From: JAVBKA01 sp031546715
Lineage (GTDB): Bacteria > Bacillota > Clostridia > Oscillospirales > UBA929
DNA: 7,273 nt
NCBI GenBank assembly: GCA_031546715.1
Contig: JAVBKA010000162.1
Location: forward strand, 1-7,273
Direction: 5' to 3'
How positions within the stretch are numbered: position 1 is the stretch's first letter; each line of letters opens with the position of its first letter. The position numbers and the translations under genes are program-made. Shown piece by piece: positions 6,067-7,273 of this stretch. Below the pieces are notes generated by a model. It worked only from the letters and a program-made list of their open reading frames with translations. It did not search any database and was not told the DNA's origin.

Positions 6067-7273
6067 TCAAAGAGCAGGAGTTATTGTACAAGCTCCTCCA
6101 TCGCATAACAGGAAGGAGCAGACGCCATTTACAGTCTTAACAAGGCTTTTGCCGCCGCCACACTCCAAATATAAATCACTATCAGATTTAACTAAGCACC
6201 GCTTACCCGCCAAGCCGCATATCTCCGCTCGGCTCAAGCTGCCATCTTTCCACGCAATGCTCACCGTGTACCCACCGCGGGCGCGTAAACCCCGCACTTC
6301 GCCGTTTGCCCAATTGCGTGGTAGCGCGGGTAAGAAATGTAGTGCCCCATCGTCGCTGTGACTTTGCAGCAGAATTTCAGCAAAGCCCGCAGAAAAGCCG
6401 AAGTTACCGTCAATTTGAAAGGGCGGATGTGCGTCAAACAGGTTTGGATACACTGATTTTACAAACAATGTGCGCACAAAGTCATATGCCTTCTCACTGT
6501 CGTACAAACGAGCATATAAATTTATCAACCATGCCAAGCTCCACCCAGTATGTCCGCTGCCGTTTTCCAGTCTGCGTTTTAGCGTAACTCTTATGGCGTC
6601 CAGCAGTTTGTCGTCACGTCCTAGCTGGAGCTGAGAACTGGGATATAGTCCGTACAAGTGGCTGAAATGTCTATGCCCTGGTTCGGATTCGTCAAAATCA
6701 TAAAACCATTCCATAAGCTGACCGTGCTTTCCAATCTTTAGTGGCGGAAGCTGTTTCAGTGCGCTTTCAATCTCAGAAAGTGAGATTCCAAGGATTTCTC
6801 CTGCTTTCATCACGTTTTCAAAGGTTTCTCGAATAATGGCAATGTCCATAGTAGACGCCATAGCAACGCTGGATTGCTCACCGTTGGGAGCTACAAAAAC
6901 ATTCTCCGGCGATACCGATGGCATGGTCACCAGATATCCATTTTCGGGCACGAGCCAACCTTGAAAGAATTGTGCCGCCACCCGCATTATTGGAAATGCA
7001 CGCTTGCGCAAAAACTCTGTATCACCTGAAAACAGGTAGCTTTCCCATAAATGACGGCTGAGCCAGCCTCCCGCCATTGGCCAAAAGCTATGGGTGGCAT
7101 TGCCTGACGCCGGAGAGGTTTTGCGCCAAATGTCTACATTGTGGCATACGGTAAAGCCGTCGCTGCAAAAGTAGTTCTTCGCTGTCTGCGCGCCAGTCTG
7201 TGCCATGTCTTCAATTGCGTCAAATAAAGGCTCGGCGTACTCAGCCAGATTTGCGGTTTCAGCGTGCCAGTAG
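6067..7273 (-). CDS. GH95 alpha-L-fucosidase, C-terminal part (5' end beyond window)
   Basis: The minus-strand frame is open from the window edge (first whole codon 7272-7270) to a TGA at 6069-6067, giving 401 residues; the ATG at 7206 is internal and not the true start. The first residues, [16 protein letters not shown], match the GH95 barrel segment that directly follows the catalytic Asn-x-Asn pair, which therefore lies just outside. The following signatures are CHNVDIWR (43-50), [20 protein letters not shown] (65-84), SVSPEN (119-124), [22 protein letters not shown] (200-211), [17 protein letters not shown] (240-256) and [11 protein letters not shown] (286-296). By comparison with the Bifidobacterium AfcA enzyme, Glu188 in MEW should be the general acid and Asp288 in DGN part of the base system. 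The family is about 750-800 residues long, so about half is missing. GH95 enzymes invert alpha-1,2-linked L-fucose, and some use L-galactose. Localisation cannot be judged without the N-terminus. It ends about 85 bases before the predicted start of the next transcript. Confidence 0.95.
   Translation of the reverse strand, partial: YWHAETANLAEYAEPLFDAIEDMAQTGAQTAKNYFCSDGFTVCHNVDIWRKTSPASGNATHSFWPMAGGWLSRHLWESYLFSGDTEFLRKRAFPIMRVAAQFFQGWLVPENGYLVTMPSVSPENVFVAPNGEQSSVAMASTMDIAIIRETFENVMKAGEILGISLSEIESALKQLPPLKIGKHGQLMEWFYDFDESEPGHRHFSHLYGLYPSSQLQLGRDDKLLDAIRVTLKRRLENGSGHTGWSLAWLINLYARLYDSEKAYDFVRTLFVKSVYPNLFDAHPPFQIDGNFGFSAGFAEILLQSHSDDGALHFLPALPRNWANGEVRGLRARGGYTVSIAWKDGSLSRAEICGLAGKRCLVKSDSDLYLECGGGKSLVKTVNGVCSFLLCDGGACTITPAL

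Noticed and set aside
7204..7206. ATG at 7206 as the start of the GH95 gene
   Set aside because: The frame stays open to the window edge and the 22 residues before it match the GH95 barrel ([16 protein letters not shown]), so it is an internal methionine.
1..7273. CRISPR arrays, tRNA genes, insertion sequences, attachment sites
   Set aside because: I found no regularly spaced direct repeats, no cloverleaf-like sequence, no transposase signatures and no terminal inverted repeats.

Overview
The window is a carbohydrate-degradation gene cluster with every convincing gene on the minus strand. Read 5'->3' on that strand (high to low coordinates) it holds five genes. They are the C-terminal half of a GH95 alpha-L-fucosidase (runs off at 7273); a URO-D superfamily protein that is not a classical HemE; a 902-residue protein that looks like an unclassified glycoside hydrolase with a GH67-like N-terminal domain; a complete GH29 alpha-L-fucosidase; and the N-terminal 240 residues of a GH42 beta-galactosidase (runs off at 1). 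Coding density is close to total. The only real intergenic gap is about 150 bases between the GH95 stop and the URO-D start. I see no tRNA, rRNA, CRISPR array, insertion sequence, transporter or regulator gene.

The gap carries the regulation I can see: an extended -10 housekeeping-type promoter (TTGTAT, 17-base spacer, TATAAT preceded by TGn) reading toward URO-D. Just downstream, in the position where a repressor would block transcription, is a perfect 7-6-7 dyad (TAGCACA-N6-TGTGCTA). From there four genes follow tightly: URO-D and the 902-residue gene share a 4-base ATGA overlap, the GH29 gene follows after 17 bases with a strong Shine-Dalgarno, and GH42 after 11 bases with a Shine-Dalgarno that begins on the last base of the GH29 stop codon. 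No intrinsic terminator is visible after GH95, so read-through from an upstream operon is likely and the promoter is probably internal.

Together the enzymes suggest cytoplasmic trimming of a fucosylated galactoside. GH95 and GH29 would remove L-fucose (or a related sugar), GH42 would release terminal beta-galactose, and the 902-residue enzyme would cut another, unidentified linkage. Neither the GH29, the GH42, the URO-D nor the 902-residue protein has a signal peptide, so the substrate is presumably imported as an oligosaccharide. The substrate cannot be fixed from this window; human milk or mucin glycans, xyloglucan side chains and other plant fucosylated glycans all fit.

The organism is probably an anaerobic Bacillota (Clostridia-like) bacterium of a gut or plant-biomass community. 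This rests on the GGAG-type ribosome sites, the consensus promoter, the moderate base composition and the pairing of URO-D-family genes with glycoside hydrolases. Other phyla (Spirochaetota, Lentisphaerota) are not excluded. The most unusual part is the translationally coupled pair of URO-D protein and unclassified hydrolase.
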